Made by a program: the position numbers and the translations under genes. Below the pieces are notes generated by a model. It was given only the letters and a program-made list of their open reading frames with translations. It was not told the DNA's origin and searched no databases. DNA of 64,000 bases, taken from Glycine soja. Taxonomy: Eukaryota; Streptophyta; Magnoliopsida; Fabales; Fabaceae. The DNA is taken from the NCBI RefSeq assembly GCF_004193775.1, contig NC_041010.1, positions 46,303,562 to 46,367,561 of the forward strand. Reading direction: 5' to 3'. How positions within the stretch are numbered: position 1 is the stretch's first letter; each line of letters begins with the position of its first letter. This document shows positions 1-12,609 of the stretch, piece after piece.

Positions 1-691
1 ATTTATAAAGGAGATTCAACCATTTAAAATGATGGGCCCTAAAATGGTTTAAAAGGGTATAAAATAAAGTTTAATTTTAAAATATTCACAAACTTTTTTC
101 AATAAATGCTGATGGTTTATAATAAAAAGTATGAAATAAATTTACTTTAACCAGAAATATCCATCTTATATTCATGATTTTTAATCAAAATTACTCATCA
201 TTTCTTGTGAGATTACTTTGTATCAATATTTATAATCTAAAAAATAAAATTTATCTTAATTGGTTAAATAAGATGCATGTATTTTTTACTCATGATATTG
301 ATACGGAATATCTATGAAAAACTAATTCTTACCTAAAAACCTAACCAATAACACATAATTCAAATATGTAACTTTAGTTAAAAAATAAAATTTATTATCA
401 TTCAAACCAACCATTTATCTAATGTTAGAATTTATAATTTCATACCATTTATATATTAATTAAAAAAAGTGATAGAATAAGTGATACAATTATAATTTAG
501 ATCTTAGTTACACAGAACTATTTTATGATCCTTAAAATAAAATTTGAAAGAGAGAAGGTGAGAGACAGAAAGAAACAGCTGGGGAAAGCGAGGGCAAGTT
601 GGAAATAGACCCACCCAAAATCGCATCCGAAATTCCTAACAGAAGAGAAAAGGAAAGCATACATTCACATTTCACACACACACACATACTA

Positions 692-715
692 CTCTCTCTC
701 TCTCTCTCTCTCTCT
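692..715 (+). repeat. CT microsatellite in GAUT 5' leader
   Basis: A pure CT run lies about 60 bases upstream of the chosen GAUT start codon, preceded by a short CA run (671-686). Pyrimidine-rich tracts like this are common in plant 5' leaders near the transcription start. It is likely polymorphic in length. Confidence 0.8.
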
Positions 716-775
716 GATGGATTCGAGGGAGTAAAAGCAAGAAAGCAAGCATTTGGATTTGGATTGAGATCCGCA

Positions 776-3700
776 ATGGCACCGAACAACAACAGAACCA
801 AGGGATCCCATTTCCCTCTTCTCGCTTTCCTCTTTCTCTGCCTCCTCGCGCCCCTTCTCTTCTTCTTCTTCGTATCGCCCCTTCACGGTCTCATTCTCTC
901 ATTCTCAAATCTCACTTGTTTTCAATTATTAGTTTTGTTTCTAGTGTTGGCACATCCACGTAGAGTGTCAAACAATAAATCAGATTTACAGGAATTCTAT
1001 ATTACATGCTTGGATTCTCCATTTTTGTTTCTTAGGGACTTTCTAATTGTCGGAAATGAGGTGTTATAATGTTAATTTATTGTGATTAATTTGCATTTGA
1101 GCTTTTGTTCCATGCGTATGCCTATAAGTTTTAAGTTGGTTTAATTTAATTACTTACTTCAAATGCATTCTGCAGATCGAAGTGATAATTCAGCTGTTTC
1201 GATTGAAAAGGTAGCCTCTGTTGTACATTTTGGGGTTTATTGGTTTTATAATTAGGATCTTGTTTGGATACAATTCTTCATTAGCACTTATAGAAGGAGA
1301 CAATAAAAAGGTAAAATGAATTTAACTTCTTGCATAAGCTAAAATCAACTTATGCACTTAATTTTGTAGACGTTTTTTTATTTATTTATTTGAGGTGCAT
1401 AAGTTGATTTTAGCTTATAAAAAAGCTCAGTGCATTTTACTTTTCTGATTTTCTTCTCCTATGAGTGCTTATGGAGAAGTTGACCCAAACAGGACCACAT
1501 ATATATATATAGCTTCTGGCTGTTTTTTATGTCTGTTTTAATTTTGTTGGCTGTAGCAGGTTGCCAAATTGAAAGAATGGCAGGCACTGCAGGATCTTAA
1601 ATCGCTTTTTTCGAAAGAGGCAAGTGAAAGATGATATTTACATTATACCCTGGTTCTGTATTTCATGTAATGTTATTATGTAAGAGTTCATTTGCATCCT
1701 GGGATTCTAATAAATGTTATGTTTCAGGTTCTTGATGTTATTGTGTCCAATACAAATGATGTGGGGCCTTTGAGTCTTGAGAGTTTCAGAAAAAATAATC
1801 TGTCTGCTTCATGGAGAGTTGCTGGATTAAGGACTTCAAATGCTATGAATCAGGTTTGGAAAACTGATATGCTTCTGCTAGAAGCTTTCATTTCCTGTTT
1901 AAAGAAAAAATGGCATTCTTTTGCTCTGTGATAATCCATTTCTTTTTTAATTTTTAATTATAGCTAAACCAACCAGCAGACAATTTTAGACAAGAGAAGC
2001 AAAATGGGAAGGAAGGAAGATTTTCAGGTGGTATCGTATTGTCGGGTAATGTGCCTATGGTGTATTTTGGTTTAATTTCTTATTGAATACTTTTTATGAA
2101 TGCAGTTGGTCGTGCTCAGTGGACTGACAGTCCTGTTCAGCTATCAAGAAGGGTAAGCACCATTAATCATTCGTGAATATTTTTCTTGTTTTAACTTGCA
2201 TACAGCTTTTTTGGAAACCATTTACATATGTAAGTTTGAATTCTGGGGTAGTTTGCCACACCTTGTATCATGGGGGGCACAGAGTTTGTGGCTGTTATGG
2301 AAACAACCTCACTAGTCACTGCTGATATATATAATCCTTCCCAAACCCCAACCTGACATGATGGTAGGCAAACATGCCGGACTGACATTTTTTACTTCCG
2401 GCTGAAATGAAGTTGTGCCAGAATATACTTTGACATATTGCAATATTACCATTTTGTCCATACATACAATATAAGTTGTTGGACTGCCAATTTTAAGAAA
2501 AAAGTTCCACATGGAATAAGAATGTCCAAGTTGAGTTACTTGAGTATCATATAAGTTGCAATGACTTGTACACCTAATACCTTAAGGTTTTGGGTTATAT
2601 TAGATGACTTGTGTGATTTTCATTTGGTCTGTTGATGAAAGATCTTTGTGGTATTAGGCTTTCCTTGCAACCCAACAAAAATGTTATCTCAAATTAAATT
2701 TTGTTAACTCTATTAAATCTATACTCAAGTAATTTAACCCAAGACTATCCTAATAATTCATTCTTATAACTTGTGGCTGATTATTCCCAAATGTAAAGCT
2801 TATTCTTCCTAAAGTAATTCTTCCAAAATACATTTGACTTGAAAGCAAGTAAGCAACTGCATACCAATAACCCTAAGATTTGTGTAAAGTTCAATGTTGT
2901 CTTGTCTGTACTGTGGAGTGATACTCTATTTTGGAAACAACAGAACAATTCTGGAAATAAACTTTGTTTTGTTCTTTGTATATATCTTCTACAGCAATTA
3001 GTAGAGAAAAGGAAGGAAAAGCGTGCTGCTGAGTTGGTAAAACAGGATGATGAAGTAATTGTAAAACTTGAAGATTCAGCTATTGAACACTCAAAATCTG
3101 TTGATTCGGCAGTTCTAGGTAAATACAACATTTGGAGGAAAGAAAATGAGAATGAAAATGCTGATTCTACAGTACGGTTGATGCGAGACCAAATCATTAT
3201 GGCTAAGGTTTACTTGAGTATAGCAAAGATGAAGAACAAGCTTCAACTGTACCAAGAACTGGAATCTCAGCTTAAAGAAAGTCAACGTGCTTTAGGTGAG
3301 GCAACTTCTGATGCTGACATGCGTCACAGGTATGAAAGCTATGAGCAATTTTCTCTAAAGTGATATCCATTTGCTTTGCATTAAGCCATTAACCAACTTT
3401 ACTAATCAAATATTTAATTATCTGTAGTGATCATGAAAAAATCAAAACTATGGGCCAAGTTCTTTCCAAGGCAAAAGAGCAATTGTATGACTGCAAGTTG
3501 GTTACTGGGAAATTGAGGGCAATGCTACAAACAGCTGATGAGCAGGTTAGGGGATTGAAGAAACAAAGCACATTCCTTAGTCAGTTGGCTGCCAAGACCA
3601 TACCGGATGGAATTCACTGCTTATCTATGCGCCTTACCATAGATTACTACCTCCTTCCTCTTGAAAAGAGAAAATTCCCCAGAAGTGAGAATTTGGAGAA

Positions 3701-5170
3701 TCCTAGTCTCTATCATTATGCCCTGTTCTCGGACAATGTCTTGGCTGCATCTGTTGTTGTCAACTCAACTATTGTGAATGCAAAGGTGACTTAAACAGTC
3801 TTTTACCATACCAGTGTGTATGTGCATGTCTATATAGATATTCTTTTATATAGATGATGAATAATTTGTGCTTGCACTGTACAACCCGGACATATTTTGT
3901 TTGTGCAGTGCATCCCTGACTCAGTAAATAATATAATTAAACTTTGCCTTCATTATCTTATGTTTGTGTCTTCAACATTGCAGGATCCTTCGAAGCATGT
4001 GTTTCACCTTGTTACTGATAAACTAAATTTTGGAGCCATGAACATGTGGTTTTTGTTGAATCCTCCTGGAAAAGCTACAATCAATGTTGAAAATGTTGAT
4101 GAATTTAAGTGGTTGAACTCATCCTACTGCCCAGTCTTGAGGCAGCTTGAATCTGCAACAATGAAAGAGTATTATTTCAAGGCAGGCCATCCAACTACTA
4201 CTGGTGCTTCAAATCTCAAGTACAGAAATCCAAAATATCTGTCAATGCTCAACCACCTGAGATTCTATCTTCCACAAGTTTATCCAAAGTTGGATAAGAT
4301 TCTTTTTCTTGATGATGACATTGTTGTCCAGAAGGATTTGACTGGATTATGGGCTGTGAATCTTAATGGAAAAGTAAATGGTGCTGTTTTAACATGCGGA
4401 GAGAGTTTTCACCGATTTGACAAGTACCTTAACTTTTCAAATCCGCATATTGCAAAAAATTTTGATCCAAATGCTTGTGGTTGGGCATACGGGATGAACA
4501 TGTTTGATTTGAAGGTGTGGAAAAAGAAGGACATCACTGGCATATATCACAAGTGGCAGAATTTGGTGAGCAGTTGAACATAACATTGGTTTACATCACA
4601 TGTCTGTTCTTACATAATAAGATGACTACAGACAGATTTAACTCCTCTAAAGGGAGAGTTACCCTTTAGATGATAAAGTGCTATTACAACCATTGATTGA
4701 AAAATTGACGGTTGTAATGTTAACAACTTCCATAGTTTGTTATTATGTGCCCATGCATCTTATTACATCATCAACCATTGATGTTACAGTATATGGTTAT
4801 AACCCACTTTATTTTCTAAAGTGAGACTCTTTAGAGGTGCCAAATCCACTTCAAATGATCTTTCACTGACCCTTTTCTTCCTGTTTGATTCCAGAATGAA
4901 GACAGGGTGCTGTGGAAGCTGGGGACATTGCCTCCAGGGCTGATGACATTCTATGGATTAACACATCCACTTAATAAATCATGGCACGTACTCGGTCTGG
5001 GTTACAATCCAAGTGTAGATCGCTCGGAGATTGATAATGCAGCAGTCGTACACTACAATGGTAATATGAAACCGTGGTTAGAGATAGCCATGACAAAGTA
5101 TCGGTCTTACTGGACCAAATATGTCAAATTTAATCATCCCTATCTTCAGAATTGTAAGCTACGTGAATGA
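776..5170 (+). CDS. GAUT3: Galacturonosyltransferase, GAUT3-like (GT8), 10 exons
   Basis: Family role: Golgi type II membrane glycosyltransferase adding galacturonic acid from UDP-GalA to pectic homogalacturonan. Hand-built exons: 776-887, 1176-1210, 1560-1619, 1728-1853, 1964-2027, 2106-2152, 2995-3329, 3428-3785, 3984-4565, 4895-5170. All joins are in frame, giving 664 residues. A short basic N-terminus is followed by one membrane anchor (about residues 13-34), then a stem with coiled-coil character, then the GT8 domain from about residue 350. The metal-binding DxD motif is LFLDDD (D489-D491). CGWAYGMN begins at C544, and the C-terminal VVHYNG and KPWL blocks are present. The start is the first ATG before the anchor. 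The intron after exon 3 has a GC donor. Assignment to GAUT3 rather than GAUT1/4 rests on remembered sequence similarity in the catalytic region and is moderately sure; the GAUT family call is very sure. Confidence 0.93.
1254..1496. mobile_element. MITE-like inverted repeat in GAUT intron 2
   Basis: The ends are imperfect inverted repeats (ggatcttgtttggat at the left; the right end reads ggtcctgtttgggtca on the other strand). An internal stem also pairs: ataagctaaaatcaacttat near 1335 with its reverse complement near 1400. About 240 bases, no coding capacity. I could not define a clean target-site duplication. Confidence 0.6.
4640..4846. mobile_element. MITE-like inverted repeat in GAUT intron 9
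   Basis: The termini are inverted repeats of the form cctctaaag...ctttagagg. They extend inward through a further block ending in ataaagtg and its complement. About 205 bases, non-coding, lying wholly inside the last intron, so splicing is not interrupted. The superfamily is undetermined. Confidence 0.55.
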
Positions 5171-6130
5171 TCCTCACAACTAAGTCATAAGCAGAGAACA
5201 CTCATTTTCTCTGCACAATACCCTCTCCATCTCCTTTCTATCTTGGCAATTTCAAGTGAAGTGCCTTGCTATGATCTAATGTATAAGCGATTGGGTCAAT
5301 GCTTGTTTAGTGGTTACCCCTACATCATGTCTTTCCCCCGTCACTATTTTTGCCTTTAATTCATTTTATTTGTTTACACTACCCTCACTGATTTGGAACA
5401 AGGTACATAAGTAGTATACCTTGTTTGCTATTATAAAATCCCTTCATTGTATACAATACTCTGATAGTAAGACTGGACTAGAAATAGAATAACAATTTTT
5501 ATGTATTCTTTCACAAATAGCTTTCTTGTTTAGTTTCGAGACCTATTTGATGTTTTATGTTTGCATATTGTATTGAATTTTCTTCAAGTGCACGAGTCAT
5601 AAGGAATTGATAAAATGACAAGTATTTGCTCTCACAATAATCGTGTGATTATTTAATTATCTTAGTTCATGATAAAATGAGCAACTAAAGTTAATTAAAT
5701 TAGGAAGAAAATTAAGCAAACCGAAATTAATTAGGCGATGAAAACGGAATTCAATAGAATTAATCAAACTTCTGGGTGAGGGGTTATATTACATAAACTA
5801 AATATAATTATTTATGAAAAGGAATTGTAGCTTAGTGATATAATTAATCATATCTGCTTCAATTGATTTCTTTTGTTCTTATTTTTGCTCTCTTGACATT
5901 TTTAAAATTTTCTTTTTGTTAAGCATTTGCTCCTCATACTATATCTATTACTTCCCATGCTTTATTTCTCCCTTCTTTTTCCATTCTATTCCATACATTT
6001 TGTTGTAATTTGATTTTGCTTATGTTCTCCTAATTCCTACCTCATAAAAAGGTACCATTTTTTTTCTCCTTTATGCATTGCATCTCTCTCTTTTTATTTA
6101 ATTATTTATAATTATCAGTTTTCCCTCTCT

Positions 6131-6189
<59 letters not shown>

Positions 6190-7030
6190 GATTTGATTAG
6201 GATTTTAATATAATCATGAATATTTGTTGCAATTTAAGTATATTTGTGTATTTCAATACAAGCATATTCCGTTACTATAATATAACCATAAAAATATTCC
6301 ATTACTATAAATAAATTTGAGAGCAGTGGATTGTCATTAACTTTTTTCCTTGTGTAATTTTTTTCCATATATTGTTAATTAAATTTATTACTATTAGTTA
6401 TTACTAATTTTGTTCCATTCCAATGTACTAAATAAACTTATTAATATAGCTAATCTCAAAATTGTTAATAAATTTGGTAATCAAAGGATGTTTCTTCTTG
6501 GTTTTCTTCCTTTAAGAGTTAGCTAGGTATATTTTTTTTAGTTTTTCTAATGTGTGCACCATTCTACGCTTAAGAATAACTAATGACTTATTTTTTTATC
6601 TAATTTAGATCAACATATTATTAATGATTCTTTCAGAAATAATGGTTATCTTTTTCTTATTTTTCAGTTTCAATATCTTTCTCTTATTACATAAGTCGTT
6701 TTCAAGTTTTCATAATTAAATTAGTTCTTTAAAATGTAAAAGCAATCATATATTGATATATAAAATTTCAAAATTATAATCCATTTTAAGTGTTTTGTGC
6801 ATGATTATTAATTGCTGATTGCTATAATAGTACATCTACTCAATTGTACGGCTTAGCAGTTAGTAACTTAGTATGCACATGGAAAACTTGATGCATGTGA
6901 TTTATGCTCATACTAGTGGCATAAAAGGTACACAAGCATAAATGTAATGTACTGTATAGCTTCCTAACTTAAATAAGATTATCTCCTGAGCAAGTGAGCA
7001 ACTCAGCCAACACTACCCCACAAATTTGTC
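5171..7030. other. GAUT 3' flank and AT-rich intergenic DNA
   Basis: The first few hundred bases after the GAUT stop should be its 3' UTR. The rest is AT-rich with no convincing gene. It includes an AT dinucleotide run at 6139-6186. Confidence 0.6.
6139..6186. repeat. AT microsatellite
   Basis: Uninterrupted TA/AT dinucleotide run of about 48 bases in intergenic DNA. Confidence 0.9.
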
Positions 7031-7034
7031 TTAC

Positions 7035-7510
7035 CTTTATTTATTTATATCCACCATGGCTAACATTCTTTACACAGCCTCCATAGTCTCTTTTTCTTCT
7101 TCCTCTTCCTACTCCAATAATTTGCTTAAACACATTAGTATCAATACAACTTTCTCTCTTCACAACAAACTCAATTTTCAAATCTCAAACCCCCTCTCTA
7201 ACTCCTCTCCCAAACCCGTCAAAGCTTCCACCACCACTTCACAACCTCTTCATCATTCAGTTCACACCCGTGACCCCAAAAAAGGCTCGGAGATACACGC
7301 CACAGTGTCACCGAGGTCTTTGCCTACCCAGGTGGTTGCTCCATAGAGATCCACTAAGCACTCACACATGGATAGTGTGCCTCTCATAGCCATCACTGGT
7401 CAAGTTCCGCTGAAAATGATAGGCATTGGTCCTGTTCTCATGGATATTCATGAAATCGAATGGAAGCATGAAGAAATTGAGCAGAAGCAGAAAAGAGTTC
7501 CGTGAGGAAG
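7035..7510 (+). pseudogene. Acetolactate synthase pseudogene fragment 1
   Basis: The ATG at 7056 opens a Ser/Thr-rich sequence like an ALS plastid transit peptide, then DPKKGSEI, matching the start of mature ALS. The frame then degrades and stops at 7344. Beyond the stop, a reading frame gives DSVPLIAITGQVPLKMIG (about 7370-7425), which is the ALS block DSVPLVAITGQVP. GPVLMDI follows directly, so the segment normally lying between these blocks is deleted. The next part resembles the ALS stretch ahead of the C-terminal domain (EWKHEEIEQKQK) and ends in a stop. ALS catalyses the first step of branched-chain amino-acid synthesis in plastids; this copy cannot. High confidence that it is ALS-derived and broken. 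Confidence 0.82.
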
Positions 7511-8334
7511 AAGAAAGAGAATTTGGGATAGAAAATCAACTTTGATTCAATGAATTATTGCTTCTATGTAGTTTAGTTGTTGGTACAAGCTTTTATATAT
7601 ATAAGAGGAAGTTAGTTACAAGTCTAACTAACAACTAACAATCATAACTAACTACCAACTACTTTCTAACCATAGTTGACTCTCTAATGATTGACTTCTA
7701 ACATGACTAATAAGTTTTTATCTATAAAAAAGATTCTAAAGAGTCATGTGATAGTCATTAGATTAAATTTGTAATGGCAAAATCCTGATCATTGATTTAG
7801 GAGAATCCATTAATATAATTAGGAATAATATCTTAAAGTTTGTATCAAACCAAAAAAAAAGAAGTGATCAATTATACAAGTACTCTGTTCTTCCCAAACT
7901 TCTAGTCTCTCCCATTTTTAAATATATTTTCTTTGCTACTAAAATTTCATTCCAATAGTTTGTAATTGTGAATTTCTTCCAATATTTGCCGCAAATGGCA
8001 AAAAAGCTAACAACACCAGAATCTTACTGATCTATCCGGAGAGAAGTGTTTGTTACTATAATTCTAGATCTTATTCTTGCATTATATTTGACAGAGATAC
8101 AAACAAATAAAGTGGCTATCTTTAGTTTATATATACTGAGCAAGTTATCATGAGTTCACTAACTACTAACCGTCTTACAACTAATGTTAACTTTTCAACT
8201 GCCAAGTAACAGACAGATTGAGAGAACTTGAAAACCACAATATCAACCACATGAATATCAATCACAATTGAACGAGGGATTAGCAACAGCAGCACTAATA
8301 TATACCAGCAGGCAAATGCAAAACACATAGCTCC

Positions 8335-8565
8335 AAGACTCCCAGAGATTAAACATGTCTTCCCGAAGTTGCAATAAGAAAAGTCTCACTTATAACTATG
8401 GCGTTGGAGAGCTTGAATGAGTATGTCAGCACCATTTTCTGGCTGGAGTGAACCGAGTGAAGGAATGGTTGTGAAGTAGTAGTGGTGGAAGCTGTGTAAA
8501 GGGTGTTTGAGATTTGAGGAGAGTGAGTTTGTTGTGAAGAGGGATTATGGGTGTGCAATGAGGCT
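8335..8565 (-). pseudogene. Acetolactate synthase pseudogene fragment 2
   Basis: The minus strand reads a transit-peptide-like section (SLHNKL... SQTPFTQ...), then QPENGADILIQALQRH, matching the ALS N-terminal block KGADILVEALERQG. It joins abruptly to VISETFLIATSGRH, matching the ALS block EAFFLATSGRPG that normally lies well over 100 residues later. The internal section is therefore deleted, and the two blocks are in different frames. The 5' portion is complementary to fragment 1 about 1 kb away. Confidence 0.8.
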
Positions 8566-9200
8566 AAGTCTATGAATTAATTGGAGGATGCATTTGTGGA
8601 AGTGAGTTTAACGGTTAAATATGAGTTATTTTTTATGATAAAAATATATTGAAAATATTTTAAAAAATATTTATTTAACAGTTATTTTTAACTTAAATGA
8701 TAGAAATTGATATTTTTCTTATTTATACCTTGCAAATATAAAAAAGAAGAATTAAAAGCAACAAAAATTCAGAAGATATCAATCATATAAATAAGGAAGA
8801 TTTTTTGGCATCAGACTCAAGTCCAGTCCACTTCAACAATCATAAAAAAGGAGTCAAGCCCAAGTCTCCAACAACTATAAAAAGGGAGTCAAATCAAGGA
8901 AAAAAGACACACCGTCAGAGCACTCTCTAATTCACACCTAAAATCTTGAGAACTCTTCCTTAGGAAATTCTTTCTTCTCTTTCATCATTTTTTATTCATT
9001 TTTCCATCTCTATCTCTCTTTTGTTGTAAGATCATTTATGGTTATGAGAGGCTAAAGCTAGAGTCTGGTAGGCCTAAAAAACCAAAAGATATATTGTATA
9101 CTTCATATTTATCAATGCAAACAAATGTTTTATTTCCTATTATCCTTTAATTTAATGTATTATTCATCCTTGCATCATCTTTGGGGTTAGGTGATCGAGA

Positions 9201-9388
9201 GCAGTGGTGGACCTACATTGGTATGAGGGTGTGCACTTGCACACCCTCATTTTTTAAAATTTATTAAATTTGTAAATAAAATCTTATATTTTTATATTTT
9301 ATTTTATTTATATTTATATAATTGAACTCACTGATTTTATTTTTTATAATTTGCACCCACTAACTCAGGGTCTTGGATCCGTCACTGC
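9201..9388. mobile_element. Small MITE-like element with gcagtg termini
   Basis: The left end reads gcagtggtggacc. The right end, read on the other strand, is gcagtgacggatcc. About 188 bases, AT-rich interior, no coding capacity. Flanks resemble cgagag/cgaggg, which may be a degenerate target duplication of hAT type, but this is not clean. Confidence 0.5.
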
Positions 9389-10599
9389 GAGGGAGGGTAA
9401 TCCTTAATAGAAAAACAAAGAAGGTTTTGCATGCATCTATTTTAGAAATTAGTTGCTAGACAGAAGGTAATTTCTAATAGAACTAAAAGGAAGAAGTATC
9501 TTAATAAAATCATTGCTAGACATAAAGTGATTGTATTATGCCCATGCATCAAAGCAAACATCTAGAATTAGAACTTCATGCATTTTATCTATTGACTTTT
9601 TGCAAAGATATTTGTGAGATAAATAGATAAAATAGGCTTGTCATCGTAAGACATCAGTGACAAGTATTTTAACAGATGTGGGTATGTTAAATTCACTTGA
9701 TTGATAGAGAAAAATCACAAATAATATATCTTAGACAAATAAGACATGTTAGGTCCTAACATTCTCATTTCATTAAATTTTCTTTTATTTTCTATTAATA
9801 GTTATTATTTTGTACTTTATTCTTTTAAATTTATCTTTTATATCTCATCTTATCTTTTTCTCTTATAAATTGAAAATTATTGGATACAAGTACAAAACAA
9901 AGTTTATGTGAAAATCAATATTCCAACTTTTAAATCTTTATTATTTGGATATTTGATACACTTATCAATCAGTTAACAAGTGATTACGTGTGTGTCGAGG
10001 AATAAGGTGATTTTGTGGCCTTTATGAGAAAGAAGAGTTTGGCTAGCTAGGTCAAACACGGGTTTGATGTGGTCTTCTGCCGGAAGGGTAAAGCGAATAT
10101 GTGAGGAGATTTCAGCAATGGTATAACAATGGATTTGTTTCAATGCACATGGTGTTAAATAAAGTTTAGCCACCGCAAAAGTATATTGGAAATCACTTTG
10201 TTTTTTCTTGTCTCGTTTGTTGTTGTGAATTGTGATAGATATACAAGAAGTACTGTACTACTATGTAGGACTTTAACTAGGAGAAGAATTACAGAGTGAC
10301 GTGCCTTTTGTGTGGAGCAGAAAAGGATGACGCTACCAAATCTGACACATCTGAAGGGGCATTTTTGGCTGGTGCCACAGCTGTCCAACATGGCAAAAAT
10401 CATCAAGATAGGTAAATAGTTGTATGACCAACCTAGTCAGGGAATTAGTTTTTGAAGCCCATTCATCTCTTGCAATTTGAAGGAGACTTTTCAAGGCAAG
10501 CTAAGCCACTTCTTGTTCTAATAACCTTTATCCAAAGAAAAAGGTGAATTGGGAAGTGTAACTCGTCCCACTCACCCACTAAATTGATGACTATAAGTG

Positions 10600-10925
10600 G
10601 TATAGAGAAGGCCGGTAGAGCGTGCCTAGGCTTCTCCTGTGAATCTTTGCCTTGTCAGTGCCACGGGACAATGATTCTGATATTGGAGTGTTTGAGCGCT
10701 TGATGGATATCTATGGAGCAACCGCCCGAGTAGGCAAAGACATTGGTAATCCCACCACCATGGCGTTGGAGAGCTTGAATGAGCATGTCAGCACCATTTT
10801 CGGGCTTGCTGGTGTGAACTGAGTGAAGGAAAGGCTGTGAAGTGGTGGTGACAGGTTTTCATGTAGAGGGGTTGGAGAGGGTGTTTGAGATTTGAGGAGT
10901 GAGAATTGGTTTCATTAATATTGGA
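10600..10925 (-). pseudogene. Acetolactate synthase pseudogene fragment 3
   Basis: The minus strand gives TSARKNGADMLIQALQRHGG, then NVFAYSGGCSIDIHQALKHS and IRIIVPWH. These are the consecutive ALS blocks around the FAYPGG motif and the IHQAL helix. Small frame changes lie between blocks, and the ALS match is lost after the PWH (normally PRHEQG) block. Upstream of it (about 10860-10925) lies the leader that also occurs in fragments 1 and 2. A truncated, frameshifted copy with no plausible function as an enzyme. Confidence 0.82.
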
Positions 10926-11099
10926 CCACACAAGATGAAGTAAGTGACACTCTTGATTTCACGTCTGCATACATATATATAATATAAGCACGACGTACCC
11001 ATCGCATGCAGCTTCCACGAAGCTTCCTCTTTTCTCTTCAAATAGTATTTTTAATTTTATCACACATTCACAAACCAGCATACCAATATTATATGATAT

Positions 11100-11580
11100 A
11101 TGCAGCAGGAGCCAGAAGGGGGTGCTTGTAAAAGTTCAAAGGTGATTAAATTAAAGGAATAATGAATGCAGAAAATGGGGAAGCAAGATAGCTGTGTTCT
11201 TGAATAGCAGTGTTTCACGTTTTAATTAATATTCTGCATGGAGAAGGCAAACATGTGCCTGGGCCCCGCATGCAAAAATGCATGGTGCATGCTGCATGAT
11301 GTGATAATCCAACTTTTTTTATATATATATATATAAAAACTTCATCAATATTCTTGAATGATTCGGATTCCTTGACATTGCTCATGCATATATGTGATGC
11401 AGGAGGGCGTGCTTGTACAAGTTCACAAATTAAGGAAATAAAACTAAAGGAGTGATTCAAGAAAAGCGCTGTGCTATTGAAGAGAAGTGTTTCGCCTTCA
11501 CGTTTTAATCTTCTGCATGCTGCATGCAGAAGCCAAGCATGTGCCTGGACCCCGCAAGCATGTACCTATATGTGAGGTGT
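11100..11580. repeat. Imperfect tandem duplication near the ALS fragments
   Basis: Two roughly 200-base units, about 11100-11330 and 11395-11580, share an ordered set of segments: gcagga.., a gtgcttgta.aagttca block, an aaaggagt/aataatga block, gtgtttc...cacgttttaat, and gcatgtgcctgg.ccccgca. The junction is AT-rich. No coding sequence is evident. Confidence 0.6.
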
Positions 11581-12609
11581 TCCTATCAACATACGTACGC
11601 TGTAACTGTTGCAACTCACGGGATGAATAAAGGCCTTTGGAAATATGATGATGACCAGTATTTTATGGAGGGTGTTATATTGTATCAGGATGTGATTTGG
11701 TAATTTTAATCATTTCTGTGAAGGTGGGGTTTATATTGCTGTTATACATTTATGGAAGGTGTGATATATAGTACGTACAATGCTATGCTATGTAATTAAT
11801 CTTTGCTCTAATTAGGTCACCTCATGTGACTTTGCAAGTGTTTTGCTTTTTTCAAAAAATAAAAAATTCAAACCGTCCATAAAATTATGATATGATTTAT
11901 CTCCTTAAGTAGTAATTATGGATTTAAAGAGAGAGCATAAGTTCGCTAGATTAGTAGAGAGTGATCGAGAGACAAAATTGAGACTTACAATCTTATTGTG
12001 TGGCGGAAAATTGTCTCATGACTTTTTTGAAGGAACAAACACATGAAAAAAAAATTATTAGATAGTATAGGATTATCATGTTATTTATGATTTTAACTAA
12101 TAAACATATATAATAAGTAAATAATTAAATATATATTTACATTAAATGTATAGTCATTAATTACCTAACAAAAATTAATTATATTATTCTTTAAAAAATC
12201 TTAATCAATTTAAAATATTAAATTATTTACATATCATACAATTATTTTGAAACCATGGATGATGTCATTCCTGGACCACTTAGTAATTTATGAGAATGAG
12301 ACATTAGTGTGGAAGGATACCAAAAATAAGTAATTTTTTTTAAGAAAATCATTTTTAGAAGGTGTTACGTTCGCGCATGATTGCTGGTTGCAATAACTAC
12401 TCAATTGATGGTGACATTGCACGGTTTGGCACATGACAAAGGCCTGATATATACGTGATTTGTGCTCATATTTGGAATATAGGTACTGATACACTGAACG
12501 CAAATAAATTTCATGTTGGGGTCTCGTTATATCTTCTTAATTTCAAAATAGTGATACTTTTCCTTCTATTTAAGATTTTTGCCTTCTGCTGTATTGCATG
12601 CATGCTCCA

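Noticed and set aside
599..1069. Open frame starting upstream of the GAUT ATG at 776
   Set aside because: The upstream part runs through the CA/CT microsatellites and lacks an ATG at 599. The downstream part past 887 is intron. Only 776-887 is taken as coding.
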